Of a stretch of DNA of 64,000 nt, positions 35,678-46,640 are shown in pieces. This DNA comes from Rhizobium skierniewicense. GTDB lineage: Bacteria; Pseudomonadota; Alphaproteobacteria; Rhizobiales; Rhizobiaceae. Within the stretch, counting starts at the first letter, position 1, and each line of letters begins with the position of its first letter. The stretch lies in the NCBI RefSeq assembly GCF_014196515.1, contig NZ_JACIDV010000008.1, positions 1 to 64,000 on the forward strand, read 5' to 3'. A program made the translations under genes and the position numbers. Below the pieces are notes generated by a model that saw only the letters and a list, made by a program, of their open reading frames with translations, was not told where the DNA came from and ran no database searches.

Positions 35678-36694
35678 ATGAAAGTTGACCATTTGCTTAA
35701 TTTGAAGCTGTCAGACCCGTTTCAGATCGGAACCGCCACCGTTCGCAACCGGGCGGTGCTTGCGCCCATGTCTGGTGTGACCGATTTGCCGTTTCGTCAG
35801 CTTGCCTGGCGCTTCGGTGCCGGTCTTGTGGTGACGGAAATGGTGGCCAGTCGTGAGCTCGTTGCCAATCGCGGAGAATCATGGGCCCGACTGAAGAATG
35901 CGGGCATGGTTCCGCATATGGTACAGCTTGCCGGGCGCGAGGCCTACTGGATGGCGGAGGCCGCAAAAATCTCCGCAGATAATGGCGCCGGGATCATCGA
36001 CATCAACATGGGGTGCCCTGCCAAGAAAGTCACAGGCGGATTGTCCGGCTCGGCTCTCATGCGGGAGCCCGATCATGCTTTGACGCTGATCGAGGCGACG
36101 GTCAAAGCGGCGAATGTACCGGTCACATTGAAAATGCGGCTGGGCTGGGATGATTCGTCCATCAACGCCCCGGAGATCGCAACGCGTGCAGAGGCGGCAG
36201 GCGTGAAGCTCATCACCATTCACGGTCGCACACGCATGCAGTTTTATGAAGGTCGTGCCAATTGGGATGCGATCAAGGCCGTGCGCGACGTGATCTCCGT
36301 GCCTCTCATCGCCAACGGCGATGTGGAAACGAATGCCGATGCCTGCGAAATCCTGCGCCGTTCTGGCGCGGATGCCGTCATGGTCGGGCGGGGCGCACAG
36401 GGGCAGCCCTGGCTGCCAGCTGTTCTGGCAGGCCACGCGCCGCCGATGCCGGAGCAGATCGCTGATATCGCCGTCGAACATTATGAATTGATGCTGGAAT
36501 TTTACGGCATCGAAGCCGGTCTTCGCCATGCGCGCAAGCATCTTGGATGGTATCTCGATCGATTTGCGCCTGACATGAAGACAGATGACAAGGTTGACAT
36601 CATGACATCGAAGAATACGGGGCAGGTGATAGCCCTGCTGCGCTCGGCCCTACAACAGGGAGCAGAACGATCTGCTGCGAGGCGGGCCGCATGA
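35678..36694 (+). CDS. dusB: tRNA-dihydrouridine synthase (DusB/NifR3)
   Basis: FMN enzyme that reduces specific uridines in the tRNA D-loop. It shows [42 protein letters not shown] with the catalytic Cys, [16 protein letters not shown] with the FMN-phosphate region, and [17 protein letters not shown], then [16 protein letters not shown]. The 338 residues are family-typical. This is the nifR3 gene that heads the ntrBC operon in rhizobia and Rhodobacter. Its stop overlaps the ntrB start by 4 bp. No good ribosome site is visible at 35678, so the exact start is uncertain. Confidence 0.94.
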   Translation: MKVDHLLNLKLSDPFQIGTATVRNRAVLAPMSGVTDLPFRQLAWRFGAGLVVTEMVASRELVANRGESWARLKNAGMVPHMVQLAGREAYWMAEAAKISADNGAGIIDINMGCPAKKVTGGLSGSALMREPDHALTLIEATVKAANVPVTLKMRLGWDDSSINAPEIATRAEAAGVKLITIHGRTRMQFYEGRANWDAIKAVRDVISVPLIANGDVETNADACEILRRSGADAVMVGRGAQGQPWLPAVLAGHAPPMPEQIADIAVEHYELMLEFYGIEAGLRHARKHLGWYLDRFAPDMKTDDKVDIMTSKNTGQVIALLRSALQQGAERSAARRAA

Positions 36695-37839
36695 GTGCCG
36701 AGACTGCACCCCCCGGTGGCAGCAATGTGCTGGCCATGGCTGTTCTCAATGCCGTTCAAAACCCGGTGATACTGGTCGATGGAGAGGGCTTCATTGCGTT
36801 TGCCAACTGGGAGGCAGAGGCATTTTTCGGCGCAAGTGCCACGCATCTGGCGCGCTACCGCATTTCGACCTTCATTCCCTTTGGAAGCCCACTGCTGGCC
36901 CTGATCGATCAGGTGCGCGAGCGCCGTGCGCCGGTCAATGAGTACCGCGTCGATTTGTCGTCGCCGCGTCTTGGTCAGGACAAGCTGGTGGACCTATACG
37001 TCGCGCCCGTTGTTAGCGAACCGGGTTCGGTTGTGGTTGTGTTCCAGGAACGGTCCATGGCCGACAAGATCGATCGTCAATTGACGCATCGTGCCGCAGC
37101 CCGCTCCGTGACGGGGCTGGCGTCGATGCTGGCCCATGAAATCAAGAACCCGCTTTCGGGCATTCGGGGTGCGGCGCAGCTGCTTGAGACATCCGTTCCT
37201 GATGAAGACCGCGCTCTGACCCGGTTGATCTGCGATGAGACCGACCGCATCGTCTCTCTGGTGGATCGTATGGAGATTTTCTCCGACGAGCGCCCCGTGG
37301 ACCGCATGCCGATCAACATTCACTCGGTGTTGGACCACGTGAAGGCGGTGGCAAAAGCTGGCTTTGCGCGCAATGTGAAGATCAGCGAACACTACGATCC
37401 GTCCTTGCCGCCCGTCTATGCCAATCGTGATCAACTGGTGCAGGTCTTCCTCAATCTGGTCAAGAACGCCGCCGAAGCGGTCAGCAACCAGCAGGATGGC
37501 GAAATCATTCTGACGACCGCCTATCGCCCCGGCATTCGTCTGTCTGTCGCGGGGACGCGTGAGCGCATTTCGCTGCCGCTGGAATTTTGCGTGGTCGACA
37601 ACGGTCCGGGTGTTCCGTCAGATCTCGTGCCGCATCTTTTCGACCCTTTCATTACCACCAAAACCAACGGTTCGGGTCTGGGCCTTGCCCTCGTTGCCAA
37701 ACTCATCGGTGCCCATGGCGGCATCGTGGAATGCGACAGCCAGAACCATCGTACGACTTTCCGCGTCTTGATGCCCGTTTCTCCGGAAGTGGCGGTAGAC
37801 GACAGCATTTTGCCGAACCCGACAGGACTTAATCGATGA
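36691..37839 (+). CDS. ntrB: Nitrogen regulation sensor kinase NtrB
   Basis: A 382-residue cytosolic histidine kinase/phosphatase that, under control of PII proteins, phosphorylates NtrC when nitrogen is limiting. The PAS domain is at about 14-120 ([22 protein letters not shown]). The H-box [21 protein letters not shown] has the phospho-acceptor His149. N-box [14 protein letters not shown]1 VVDNGPGVP, and G2 [20 protein letters not shown] follow. It overlaps both dusB and ntrC by 4 bp (ATGA), so it lies in a tight operon. Confidence 0.96.
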   Translation: MSAETAPPGGSNVLAMAVLNAVQNPVILVDGEGFIAFANWEAEAFFGASATHLARYRISTFIPFGSPLLALIDQVRERRAPVNEYRVDLSSPRLGQDKLVDLYVAPVVSEPGSVVVVFQERSMADKIDRQLTHRAAARSVTGLASMLAHEIKNPLSGIRGAAQLLETSVPDEDRALTRLICDETDRIVSLVDRMEIFSDERPVDRMPINIHSVLDHVKAVAKAGFARNVKISEHYDPSLPPVYANRDQLVQVFLNLVKNAAEAVSNQQDGEIILTTAYRPGIRLSVAGTRERISLPLEFCVVDNGPGVPSDLVPHLFDPFITTKTNGSGLGLALVAKLIGAHGGIVECDSQNHRTTFRVLMPVSPEVAVDDSILPNPTGLNR

Positions 37840-39287
37840 CAGCAACGATTCTTGTGGCCGATGACGACGCGGCCATCCGCACCGTCCTTAATCAGGCTCT
37901 CAGCCGTGCCGGATACGATGTACGCATCACCTCCAACGCGGCGACGCTATGGCGCTGGATTTCTGCGGGTGAGGGCGATCTTGTCGTGACCGACGTCGTC
38001 ATGCCGGACGAAAACGCATTCGATCTTCTTCCTCGAATCAAAAAGGCCCGACCAGATCTGCCGGTGCTGGTCATGAGCGCCCAGAACACTTTCATGACCG
38101 CCATCAAGGCCTCTGAAAAAGGTGCCTATGATTATCTGCCCAAGCCGTTTGATCTGACGGAGCTGATCGCCATTATCGGTCGCGCTCTGTCCGAGCCAAA
38201 GCGCAAGCCTGCCAAGCTCGATGACGACATGCAAGACGGCATGCCGCTGGTAGGACGGTCCGCCGCCATGCAGGAGATCTACCGCGTCCTGGCGAGGCTG
38301 ATGCAGACGGATTTGACGCTGATGATCACGGGTGAGTCGGGCACGGGCAAGGAGCTTGTGGCGCGCGCGCTTCATGATTACGGCAAACGCCGCAACGGCC
38401 CTTTCGTTGCGATCAATATGGCTGCGATTCCCCGGGACCTTATCGAGTCGGAACTTTTCGGTCACGAAAAGGGAGCTTTTACCGGCGCGCAGAACCGCTC
38501 CACCGGTCGCTTCGAACAGGCTGAGGGTGGGACGCTGTTTCTCGATGAAATCGGCGATATGCCGATGGATGCCCAGACCCGTCTTCTGCGGGTGTTGCAG
38601 CAGGGCGAGTACACCACCGTTGGCGGCCGGACGCCCATCCGCACCGATGTTCGCATCGTCGCCGCGACCAACAAGGATTTGAAGACCTCGATCAATCAGG
38701 GTCTGTTTCGCGAAGACCTCTATTACCGTCTCAACGTCGTGCCGTTGCGCCTGCCCCCGCTGCGTGACCGTGCGGAAGACATTCCCGACCTTGTCCGCCA
38801 CTTCATCCAGACGGGTGAAAAGGAAGGGCTGGAGGGTAAGCGCTTCGAGACCGAAGCGTTGGAACTGATGAAGGCCTATGCCTGGCCGGGGAACGTTCGT
38901 GAGTTGGAAAACCTCATCCGTCGTCTGATGGCGCTCTATCCACAGGAAGTAATCACGCGCGAAATCATCGAACAGGAGCTTCAGTCCGATGTCGCTGACA
39001 GTCCGATTGATCGGACAGCCGTGCGCAACGGCTCGTTGACGATCTCCCAGGCCGTGGAAGAAAATATGCGCGATTACTTTTCCGGGTTTGGCGAAAGCCT
39101 GCCTCCGCCGGGTCTTTATGATCGCGTTTTACGGGAAATGGAATATCCCCTCATACTTGCTGCACTGACAGCGACGCGTGGCAACCAGATCAAGGCTGCG
39201 GATTTGCTGGGACTGAACCGAAATACGTTGCGCAAGAAAATCCGGGAACTGGGTGTATCGGTCTACAGGAGCTCAAGAACAGCCTGA
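37836..39287 (+). CDS. ntrC: Nitrogen regulator NtrC, sigma-54 activator
   Basis: A 483-residue enhancer-binding protein. The receiver domain (1-120) has the phospho-acceptor Asp53 in [10 protein letters not shown]. The AAA+ domain has Walker [15 protein letters not shown], the sigma-54-contact loop KGAFTGAQ, Walker [14 protein letters not shown] and the arginine-finger region. A C-terminal Fis-type helix-turn-helix ([20 protein letters not shown]) ends the protein. It is partner of NtrB in the same operon and regulates nitrogen assimilation genes such as those for glutamine synthetase and ammonium uptake. Confidence 0.97.
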   Translation: MTATILVADDDAAIRTVLNQALSRAGYDVRITSNAATLWRWISAGEGDLVVTDVVMPDENAFDLLPRIKKARPDLPVLVMSAQNTFMTAIKASEKGAYDYLPKPFDLTELIAIIGRALSEPKRKPAKLDDDMQDGMPLVGRSAAMQEIYRVLARLMQTDLTLMITGESGTGKELVARALHDYGKRRNGPFVAINMAAIPRDLIESELFGHEKGAFTGAQNRSTGRFEQAEGGTLFLDEIGDMPMDAQTRLLRVLQQGEYTTVGGRTPIRTDVRIVAATNKDLKTSINQGLFREDLYYRLNVVPLRLPPLRDRAEDIPDLVRHFIQTGEKEGLEGKRFETEALELMKAYAWPGNVRELENLIRRLMALYPQEVITREIIEQELQSDVADSPIDRTAVRNGSLTISQAVEENMRDYFSGFGESLPPPGLYDRVLREMEYPLILAALTATRGNQIKAADLLGLNRNTLRKKIRELGVSVYRSSRTA

Positions 39288-39292
39288 GTCTG

Positions 39293-39321
39293 TTGACAAG
39301 GCGTGTGTGTCGTTGCATTTT
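39293..39321 (+). promoter_or_regulatory. Candidate sigma-70 promoter for ntrYX
   Basis: TTGACA (39293-39298), 17 bp, then CATTTT (39316-39321), 109 bp before ntrY and just after the ntrC stop. The -35 is perfect and the -10 weak. No sigma-54 -24/-12 element was seen in this gap. Confidence 0.4.
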
Positions 39322-39429
39322 CGCCACAAAGTGTTGCTTGAAAATCACGGGAGCGTCCGGATTCGTCGAAGAGCGGCGTTCTCTCTTGCAAGACGATAAT
39401 GTCGCATAAAGCGGCTTGGGAAATGATCG

Positions 39430-41700
39430 ATGCGCAAACCTGTCGCCGATAAGGTTTCCGACCGTGCGTCGGCCGATATAGTCATTGCCGACCGGCGGAT
39501 GTCATTTGCCTTCCCCGGACTGGTACTCGCCGGCGTTGCGCTGATCTGTGCGATGTTGACCCTGTTCGTGCTGCTCGGATTGACCCCGATTGCGCCGACG
39601 ACAAACGTGGTCATCGCTTCGGTCATCATCAATTCGCTGTTCGTCATCGGACTGATGTACCTCATCGGTCGCGAAATAAATCGTCTCATGAAAGCGCGGC
39701 GACGGGGCAGGGCGGCGGCGCGCCTGCATGTGAGAATCGTCGCTCTCTTCTCCATCGTCGCGATTACCCCCGCCGTTCTGGTGGCGATCTTTGCGAGTAT
39801 TACGCTCAATGTCGGTCTCGACCGTTGGTTTGCCCTGCGCACCCAGGCCATCGTCGATTCGTCCAGCAATATCGCCCAAGCCTATATGCTCGAAAATGCT
39901 GGCTATTTGCAGGGCCAGACGCTGTCCATGGCGACTGACCTCGACCGCAACCGCGCACTTTTCTATCTTGACCGCACTGGCTTTGTCGAGCTGATGACGC
40001 GGCAGGCCAAGGGCCGCGGGCTGCTCGGCGCGTTTCTCGTGCAACAGGATGGCGATGCGGTCGTCCAGGCCGACATCAAGACAGAGCGCCCCCTTCCAGC
40101 CATTCCGCAGGATGCCCTGCAAAAGGCTGGTGCTGGTCAGCCTACCCTCATTCCTCCCGGTGTCACCAATCTCGTTGGCGCCATCATCAAACTTGAGGGC
40201 ATCGGCGGAACGTTTCTTTACACCGTGCGTGCTGTTGATCCGAAGGTGATGTCTGCCATGCGGCTGATGGAGGAAAACCGTGCAGAGTATAACGCGATGG
40301 AGGCGGGCCGTGCACCATTGCAAATTGCATTTGCGATTCTCTATCTCGGTTTCGCGCTCATCGTTCTTCTTGCTGCCATCTGGACCGCCATCGCCGTTGC
40401 GGACCGTATCGTGCGTCCCATTCGCCTTCTGATCAGTGCGGCCGACAGTGTCGCTATGGGCAACATGCATGTGCTTGTACCCGTCCGTGCAGCCGATGGA
40501 GATGTCGGTAGACTTGCGCGAACCTTCAACAAGATGATTGGTGAAATTCGCAGCCAGCAGGACGAAATCATCGAGGCCAAGGATGATATCGACAATCGCC
40601 GTCGCTTCATCGAGGCGGTGCTATCGGGGGTGACGGCGGCTGTGATCGGCGTCGACGAATATCGCAACATCACGATTGCCAACCCCTCGGCAGAAGAGTT
40701 TCTGGCTGTCTCCTCCGAACAGCTGGTGGGTTCACCGCTGGTCGAGATCGCCCCTGAAATCGAGCATGTTGTGACGGAAGCCGCAGCGTCCGCACGGATG
40801 GATTTCCGACACCAGATCAACATCATCAGGCGCGGTAAGGAGCGCACGTTGAACGTTCAGGTGACGCGGGAGGATGCTCGTGATGGCCACGAATCCTACG
40901 TCATTACGCTCGATGACATCACCGATCTCGTCATCGCCCAACGCTCGACCGCATGGTCGGAAGTGGCACGGCGAATCGCGCATGAGATCAAAAATCCGCT
41001 GACACCGATTCAGCTTTCGGCAGAGCGCATCAAACGTCGCTTCGGCAAGCAGATACATGATGAAACAGACCGGGCGGTGTTCGATCAGTGCACAGACACG
41101 ATTGTGCGCCAGGTTGGCGATATCGGTCGCATGGTGGACGAATTCTCTGCCTTTGCGCGCATGCCCAAGCCGACCAAGGAGATGTCAGATTTGCGGACAA
41201 TCCTCAAGGACGCCACATTCCTCAGGGAAATGGGTGCAGCGCATGTCAAATTCGCAACCGAACTGGGCGATGAGCCGCTTGAGGGGATGTTTGATTCACG
41301 CATGCTCGAGCAGGCCTTTGGCAATCTCATCAAAAATGCCACGGAGGCGATCGAGTCGGTTGAAACGAGCGATGCGCCTCGCGAAGGGAGAGTCCTGGTC
41401 AGGGCGTCTTTTGATGAGGAAAACAACCGGTTTATCGCAGATGTGATTGATAATGGTCGTGGTTTGCCAGTCGAAAACCGTCATCGCATCCTAGAGCCAT
41501 ACATGACGATGCGCGAGAAGGGCACAGGCCTTGGTCTGGCCATCGTCAAGAAGATCATTGAAGAACACGGCGGTCATCTGGAATTGCATGATGCGCCGAC
41601 CGATTTCGATCAAGGCCATGGCGCCATGATCAGAGTGCTGCTGCCGCGTGTCGAAGTGGCGCTCAGCGAGAGAGACAAGGAAGTTGCATATGGCGTCTGA
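39430..41700 (+). CDS. ntrY: NtrY membrane sensor histidine kinase
   Basis: A 756-residue transmembrane kinase. Several N-terminal helices (residues 25-115, for example [23 protein letters not shown]) precede a long extracytoplasmic region (about 120-290), a further helix ([22 protein letters not shown]), a HAMP domain, a PAS domain ([21 protein letters not shown]), the H-box [17 protein letters not shown] with His518, and the ATPase core with IKNATEAIE and [18 protein letters not shown]. It pairs with NtrX and is linked to nitrogen, redox or envelope control in other alphaproteobacteria. It overlaps ntrX by 11 bp. Confidence 0.95.
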
Positions 41701-43054
41701 TATTCTGGTCGTAGATGACGAAGCGGATATCCGCGAAATCGTAGCCGGTATTCTGTCCGACGAAGGCCACGAGACACGGATGGCCTTCGACAGCGACAGT
41801 GCGCTGGCGGCGATTTCCGAGCGCGTTCCCAGGCTGATTTTTCTCGATATCTGGATGCAGGGTAGCAAGCTGGACGGTCTGGCGCTGCTGGACGAGATCA
41901 AGAGCCGTCATCCCGAGCTTCCCGTCGTGATGATTTCGGGTCATGGCAATATCGAGACGGCAGTCAATGCCATCAAGCGCGGCGCCTTTGATTTTATCGA
42001 GAAGCCGTTTAAAGCCGACCGTCTGATTCTGATTGCCGAGCGGGCGCTTGAAAACTCCAAGCTCAAACGCGAGGTTTCAGAGCTGAAAAAACGCGCCGGA
42101 GATGCCGTCGAGCTTATCGGCGCATCGCTCGCCGTCTCGCAGCTGCGCCAAACCATCGACCGTGTTTCGCCGACCAATAGCCGCATCATGATTCTTGGTC
42201 CATCCGGTTCCGGCAAGGAACTCGTGGCGCGCATGATCCATAAGAAGTCCTCGCGGGCGACCGGACCCTTCGTTGCTCTGAATGCCGCGACGATCACGCC
42301 TGACCGCATGGAAATTGCGCTTTTCGGCACCGAAGGCCTTCCTGGTCAGCCACGAAAGGTGGGCGCGCTGGAAGAGGCGCATCGCGGCGTTCTTTATCTG
42401 GATGAAGTCGGAGAAATGCCACGCGAAACGCAAAACAAGATCCTGCGTGTGCTTGTCGACCAGCAATTCGAGCGTGTCGGTGGCGGCAAGCGCGTGAAGG
42501 TGGATGTGCGTATCATCTCGTCCACGGCCCATAATCTGGAAGGATTGATTGCCGACGGGCTGTTTCGTGAAGATTTATATCACCGTCTTGCCGTGGTTCC
42601 GGTTAAGGTTCCGGCCCTTTCAGAACGTCGCGAAGATATTCCGTTTCTTGTCGATATGTTCATGCGCCAGATTTCCGAACAGGCGGGCATTCGGCCACGC
42701 AAGATCGGGGATGACGCGATGGCCGTGCTTCAGACGCACGACTGGCCGGGCAATATCCGCCAGCTTCGCAACAATATCGAGCGGCTCATGATTCTTGCAC
42801 GCCCCGATAATGTCGAGACGCCGATTTCTGCCGATATGCTGCCTGCCGATATTGGCGACATGCTGCCGAAGATCGCGGCGCAAGGCGACCAGCACATCAT
42901 GACGCTTCCCTTGCGCGAAGCGCGTGAAATGTTCGAGCGGGATTATCTGGTGGCGCAGATCAACCGGTTTGGCGGCAATATTTCCCGCACGGCGGAATTT
43001 GTCGGCATGGAGCGTTCTGCTTTGCATCGGAAACTGAAGTCGCTTGGCGTCTGA
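41690..43054 (+). CDS. ntrX: NtrX response regulator lacking the GAFTGA loop
   Basis: A 454-residue NtrC-family regulator. The receiver has Asp53 in IFLDIWMQGSKLDGLALL. The AAA+ domain has Walker A GPSGSGKELVARMIH (170-184) and Walker B RGVLYLDEVGEMP. Where sigma-54 activators carry GAFTGA it reads FGTEGLPGQPRKVGALEEA (212-230), so sigma-54 contact is not expected; this is the usual state of alphaproteobacterial NtrX. A Fis-type DNA-binding helix (NISRTAEFVGMERSALHRKL) is at the end. AAGGAAG sets the ATG at 41690 inside the end of ntrY. Confidence 0.95.
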   Translation: MASDILVVDDEADIREIVAGILSDEGHETRMAFDSDSALAAISERVPRLIFLDIWMQGSKLDGLALLDEIKSRHPELPVVMISGHGNIETAVNAIKRGAFDFIEKPFKADRLILIAERALENSKLKREVSELKKRAGDAVELIGASLAVSQLRQTIDRVSPTNSRIMILGPSGSGKELVARMIHKKSSRATGPFVALNAATITPDRMEIALFGTEGLPGQPRKVGALEEAHRGVLYLDEVGEMPRETQNKILRVLVDQQFERVGGGKRVKVDVRIISSTAHNLEGLIADGLFREDLYHRLAVVPVKVPALSERREDIPFLVDMFMRQISEQAGIRPRKIGDDAMAVLQTHDWPGNIRQLRNNIERLMILARPDNVETPISADMLPADIGDMLPKIAAQGDQHIMTLPLREAREMFERDYLVAQINRFGGNISRTAEFVGMERSALHRKLKSLGV

Positions 43055-43093
43055 CGATCCTGAATTTGCTGTTCTGGCCTGTAGAGAGAGCGT

Positions 43094-44470
43094 ATGAAAG
43101 TCATCATTTGCGGCGCAGGCCAGGTGGGTTACGGCATTGCGGAGCAATTGTCGCGGGAAGATAACGAGGTGTCCGTTATCGATACCTCAGCCGCTCTGAT
43201 TGCAACCATCACCGAAACGCTGGATGTACGCGGATATGTCGGGCATGGCTCGCACCCGGACATGCTCGCGAAAGCGGGTGCCGATCAGGCAGATATGATC
43301 ATCGCCGTGACGCTATACGATGAAATCAACATCGTTGCCTGCGAAGTCGCGCACGCGTTGTTCAGTGTGCCCACGAAGGTCGCTCGCATCCGTGACCAGA
43401 GCTACCTCCAGCCGGAATATGGCGATCTGTTCAGCCGCGAAAACATGTCCATCGATGTGACGATTTCACCCGAGATCGAAGTTGGCAAGATGGTGCTGCG
43501 GCGTATCGCGTTCCCGGGCGCGACGGATGTGGTGCGTTTTGCGGACGACAATGTCTCCATGCTGGCCATTGAGTGCATGGAAGACTGCCCTGTCGTCAAT
43601 ACGCCCTTGCAGCAGCTCAGCCATCTCTTCCCAGACCTGATTGCAACGGTTGTGGGTGTCTATCGCAACGGACATCTGAAAGCCGTCGATTCGTCGGAGC
43701 AGCTGCGTACCGGTGATCTGGCCTACGTGATCTGCCAGCGCCAACACGCGCGCCGTACGCTTGGTCTTTTCGGCCACGAGGAGAAGGAAGCAGCCCGGAT
43801 CGTTATAGCAGGCGGCGGTAACATCGGCCAATATGTGGCGCGCTGCATCGAAGACGTTCAGCCGAAAACGCGTGTAAAGATCATTGAGGCCGACCGCGAA
43901 CGCGCCATCGCGGCATCCGAGAAACTCAACTCGACAATCGTGCTGAATGGATCGGTTTTGGACCAGAAAATCCTCCACCAGGCGGATATTCAGGATGCAG
44001 ACCTGATCGTGACGCTGACCAACAACGATCAGACCAATATTCTGGGCGCTGTCATGGCGAAGCAACTTGGTTGCAAATCCAATCTCGCACTTCTGAACGG
44101 CCCATCATTTCACGATGTCGCGAAGTCTTTGGGTCTGGATGCCTATATCAATCCGCGTGCTGTCACCATTTCTCGTGTCCTGCAACATGTTCGGAAAGGT
44201 CGCATTCGTTCCGTCTATGCGGTGCAACGCGGCAATGGCGAAATTATCGAGGCCGAAGCGTTGGATACGTCGCCTCTGGTGGGGCAGGCGCTTCGCGATA
44301 TGGAGTTGCCGGATGGTGTTCGCATCGGCGTCATCTATCGGGACAAAACCGTGATACGCCCGGACGGCGGGACCAAAATCAAGGCGAGAGATCGCGTTGT
44401 CCTGTTTGCGTCATCGGATGCAGTGCGTGAGGTGGAACAGCTATTCCGAGTATCAATTCAATATTTCTAA
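43094..44470 (+). CDS. trkA: TrkA potassium-uptake regulatory subunit
   Basis: A 458-residue peripheral subunit of the Trk K+ system, gating TrkH/TrkG. Two tandem RCK units each begin with a nucleotide-binding Rossmann motif: CGAGQVGYGIAEQL (residues 4-17) with DTSAALI, and IAGGGNIGQYVARCIED near residue 236. Each is followed by a TrkA-C domain; the last ends KARDRVVLFASSDAVREVEQLF. It follows ntrX at 39 bp, the conserved alphaproteobacterial order, and may be read with it. The membrane partner is not in this window. Confidence 0.96.
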   Translation: MKVIICGAGQVGYGIAEQLSREDNEVSVIDTSAALIATITETLDVRGYVGHGSHPDMLAKAGADQADMIIAVTLYDEINIVACEVAHALFSVPTKVARIRDQSYLQPEYGDLFSRENMSIDVTISPEIEVGKMVLRRIAFPGATDVVRFADDNVSMLAIECMEDCPVVNTPLQQLSHLFPDLIATVVGVYRNGHLKAVDSSEQLRTGDLAYVICQRQHARRTLGLFGHEEKEAARIVIAGGGNIGQYVARCIEDVQPKTRVKIIEADRERAIAASEKLNSTIVLNGSVLDQKILHQADIQDADLIVTLTNNDQTNILGAVMAKQLGCKSNLALLNGPSFHDVAKSLGLDAYINPRAVTISRVLQHVRKGRIRSVYAVQRGNGEIIEAEALDTSPLVGQALRDMELPDGVRIGVIYRDKTVIRPDGGTKIKARDRVVLFASSDAVREVEQLFRVSIQYF

Positions 44471-44657
44471 AATATTGTGTATGAAGCAAAAAAGCTCATC
44501 CTCGTAAATCCGGGTAAGTTTTTCGACATTGCGGAACAGATCGTGATTTGATACCAGAGTTGCTGATCGGCTGACACGGGGACGCGGTTCGGCCGATCCT
44601 ATTATTGATTATGCATTCCCGGTCTCCCATCCGGGCAAAAAAGAAAGAAGCGGCGCC

Positions 44658-44900
44658 ATGGCGGAACGTTCTCAAAACCTGCAAGATCTTTTCCTGAACA
44701 CAGTTCGCAAGCAGAAGATTTCGCTGACAATATTTCTCATTAACGGTGTTAAGCTGACGGGTGTGGTGACATCCTTCGATAATTTCTGTGTTCTTCTTCG
44801 CCGTGACGGACACTCCCAGCTCGTCTACAAGCATGCGATTTCGACCATCATGCCGGGCCAGCCGATGCAGATGTTTGAATCGGAAGAAGGCGCCGCTTGA
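44658..44900 (+). CDS. hfq: RNA chaperone Hfq
   Basis: An 80-residue Sm-fold hexamer subunit that pairs small RNAs with mRNAs. Sm1 reads [20 protein letters not shown] with [13 protein letters not shown]-type strands, and Sm2 contains [12 protein letters not shown], the family signature around the conserved His. Residue order Q8-like and F/L-rich faces match other Rhizobiaceae Hfq, with only a short acidic tail (ESEEGAA). A strong terminator lies 42 bp after the stop, so most hfq transcripts probably end before hflX. Confidence 0.97.
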   Translation: MAERSQNLQDLFLNTVRKQKISLTIFLINGVKLTGVVTSFDNFCVLLRRDGHSQLVYKHAISTIMPGQPMQMFESEEGAA

Positions 44901-44942
44901 ATTAGCGGCCACGACGACAATACGACAGTCATGATTATACCG

Positions 44943-44976
44943 ACAACGGAACCTTGAGCTAGGTTCCGTTGTTTTT
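44943..44976 (+). terminator. Strong intrinsic terminator after hfq
   Basis: A perfect 12-bp stem ACAACGGAACCT/AGGTTCCGTTGT with a 6-nt loop, closely followed by T4. It separates hfq from hflX, which in many bacteria form one operon. Confidence 0.92.
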
Positions 44977-45101
44977 CGGCGCATGCGCTCTTATATCTTG
45001 ATGGAGCGATTTCTTTACGATCCGAAAGGTGCGGGCACATTTCTACACGCGATACATCGAATGAATCCATCATCCCGGAACTGGAAAAGCGTCGGGATGA
45101 C

Positions 45102-46430
45102 ATGCGCGCCGTTGTCATCATCCCGGTCTTGAAGCAGGGGCGTGCGCCACAGGAAGCCTCCGCGACGACGCCCCCCCGTTCGATGGAAGCGAAACTTGAA
45201 GAAGCCAAGGGCCTGGCGCTTGCCATTGACCTTCACGTGGCTCAAGGCTTGATCGTGCCGGTCAACCAGCCACGCCCGGGTACGCTGTTCGGCAGCGGGA
45301 AGATTGAGGAAATCGGTCAGCTTCTGGACGAAACCGATTCCGGGCTGGTCATCATCGATCATCCGTTGACGCCTGTTCAGCAGCGCAATCTCGAAAAAGA
45401 GTGGAACGCCAAAGTCATAGACCGCACCGGTCTCATTCTGGAGATATTTGGCCGTCGCGCCTCTACCAAAGAAGGCACGCTTCAGGTCGATCTTGCCCAT
45501 CTGAATTATCAGAAAGGTCGTCTGGTCAGAAGCTGGACCCACCTTGAGCGACAGCGCGGTGGTGCTGGCTTCATGGGCGGCCCCGGTGAAACGCAGATCG
45601 AAGCTGACCGTCGCTTGCTGCAGGATCGCATCGTCAAACTAGAGCGCGAACTGGAGCAGGTCGTTCGCACGCGCCAACTTCATCGCGCCAAGCGCCGCAA
45701 GGTGCCGCATCCAATCGTGGCGCTTGTCGGTTACACCAATGCCGGAAAATCAACTCTCTTCAACCGCGTGACTGGCGCTGGTGTGCTGGCTGAAGACATG
45801 CTTTTTGCCACGCTCGATCCGACATTGCGCCGCATGAAATTGCCGCATGGTCGTACCGTCATCATGTCCGATACGGTGGGTTTCATCTCCGATCTCCCGA
45901 CTCACCTGGTCGCAGCGTTCCGCGCGACACTGGAAGAAGTTCTGGAGGCCGACCTTATCCTTCATGTGCGCGACATGGCTGATCCTGATAATGGTGCGCA
46001 ATCGTCTGACGTTCTTCGCATTCTGAACGATCTCGGAATCGACGAGAAGGTCGCCGATACCCGGATCATTGAAGTCTGGAACAAGGTCGACAGGTTGGAT
46101 CAGGAAACGCACGACGCCATCATGCACAAGGCTGAAGGACGCGCCAACGTCCGCGCTGTCTCGGCCATCACAGGCGAGGGCGTCGATGCCCTGATGGACG
46201 AAATCTCGCAGCGGCTCTCAGGCGTTCTGGTGACAAGTTCTGTTGTGCTCGACGTCGATCAGCTTCACCTGCTGTCATGGGTCTATAGCAATGCCATCGT
46301 CGATGGACGCCAGGATAACGAAGACGGCTCTGTCACGCTGGACGTTCGTCTTTCAGACCCGCAAGCGCTTGAACTGGACAGAAGACTTGGTCACCCGAAC
46401 AAATCCACGTCAGAAGAGAGTGAAGCCTAG
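45102..46430 (+). CDS. hflX: GTPase HflX, ribosome-associated
   Basis: A 442-residue TRAFAC GTPase that binds and can split ribosomes under stress. The N-terminal HflX domain includes GTLFGSGKIEEIGQLL and RRASTKEGTLQVDLAHLNYQ, with GGAGFMGGPGETQIEADRR before the G domain. G1 is GYTNAGKSTLFNR (about residues 211-223), G3 is SDTVGFISDLP, and G4 is WNKVD. The ATG at 45102 is the only standard start codon in a frame that stays open back to 44958, so the real N-terminus could be longer if a rare start is used. Confidence 0.94.
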   Translation: MRAVVIIPVLKQGRAPQEASATTPPRSMEAKLEEAKGLALAIDLHVAQGLIVPVNQPRPGTLFGSGKIEEIGQLLDETDSGLVIIDHPLTPVQQRNLEKEWNAKVIDRTGLILEIFGRRASTKEGTLQVDLAHLNYQKGRLVRSWTHLERQRGGAGFMGGPGETQIEADRRLLQDRIVKLERELEQVVRTRQLHRAKRRKVPHPIVALVGYTNAGKSTLFNRVTGAGVLAEDMLFATLDPTLRRMKLPHGRTVIMSDTVGFISDLPTHLVAAFRATLEEVLEADLILHVRDMADPDNGAQSSDVLRILNDLGIDEKVADTRIIEVWNKVDRLDQETHDAIMHKAEGRANVRAVSAITGEGVDALMDEISQRLSGVLVTSSVVLDVDQLHLLSWVYSNAIVDGRQDNEDGSVTLDVRLSDPQALELDRRLGHPNKSTSEESEA

Positions 46431-46640
46431 AAATCCGGTTCCGCGCGCATTGGAGTTTTCCTATAAAAAGCAAGGCGAGCCGCGATTTTGCTCTAACTTT
46501 CCGGTTGAGATTGGGAAAATTTGCTATTTCAGGGTTTATTACCAGGTTCTGATAAGTTTTTGATTCCATCAATCACCACTATTTAGTTAGACTTTCGTAA
46601 TGAAATCCATGTGATACCATCGGCTCGTTCTCACGAGCTG

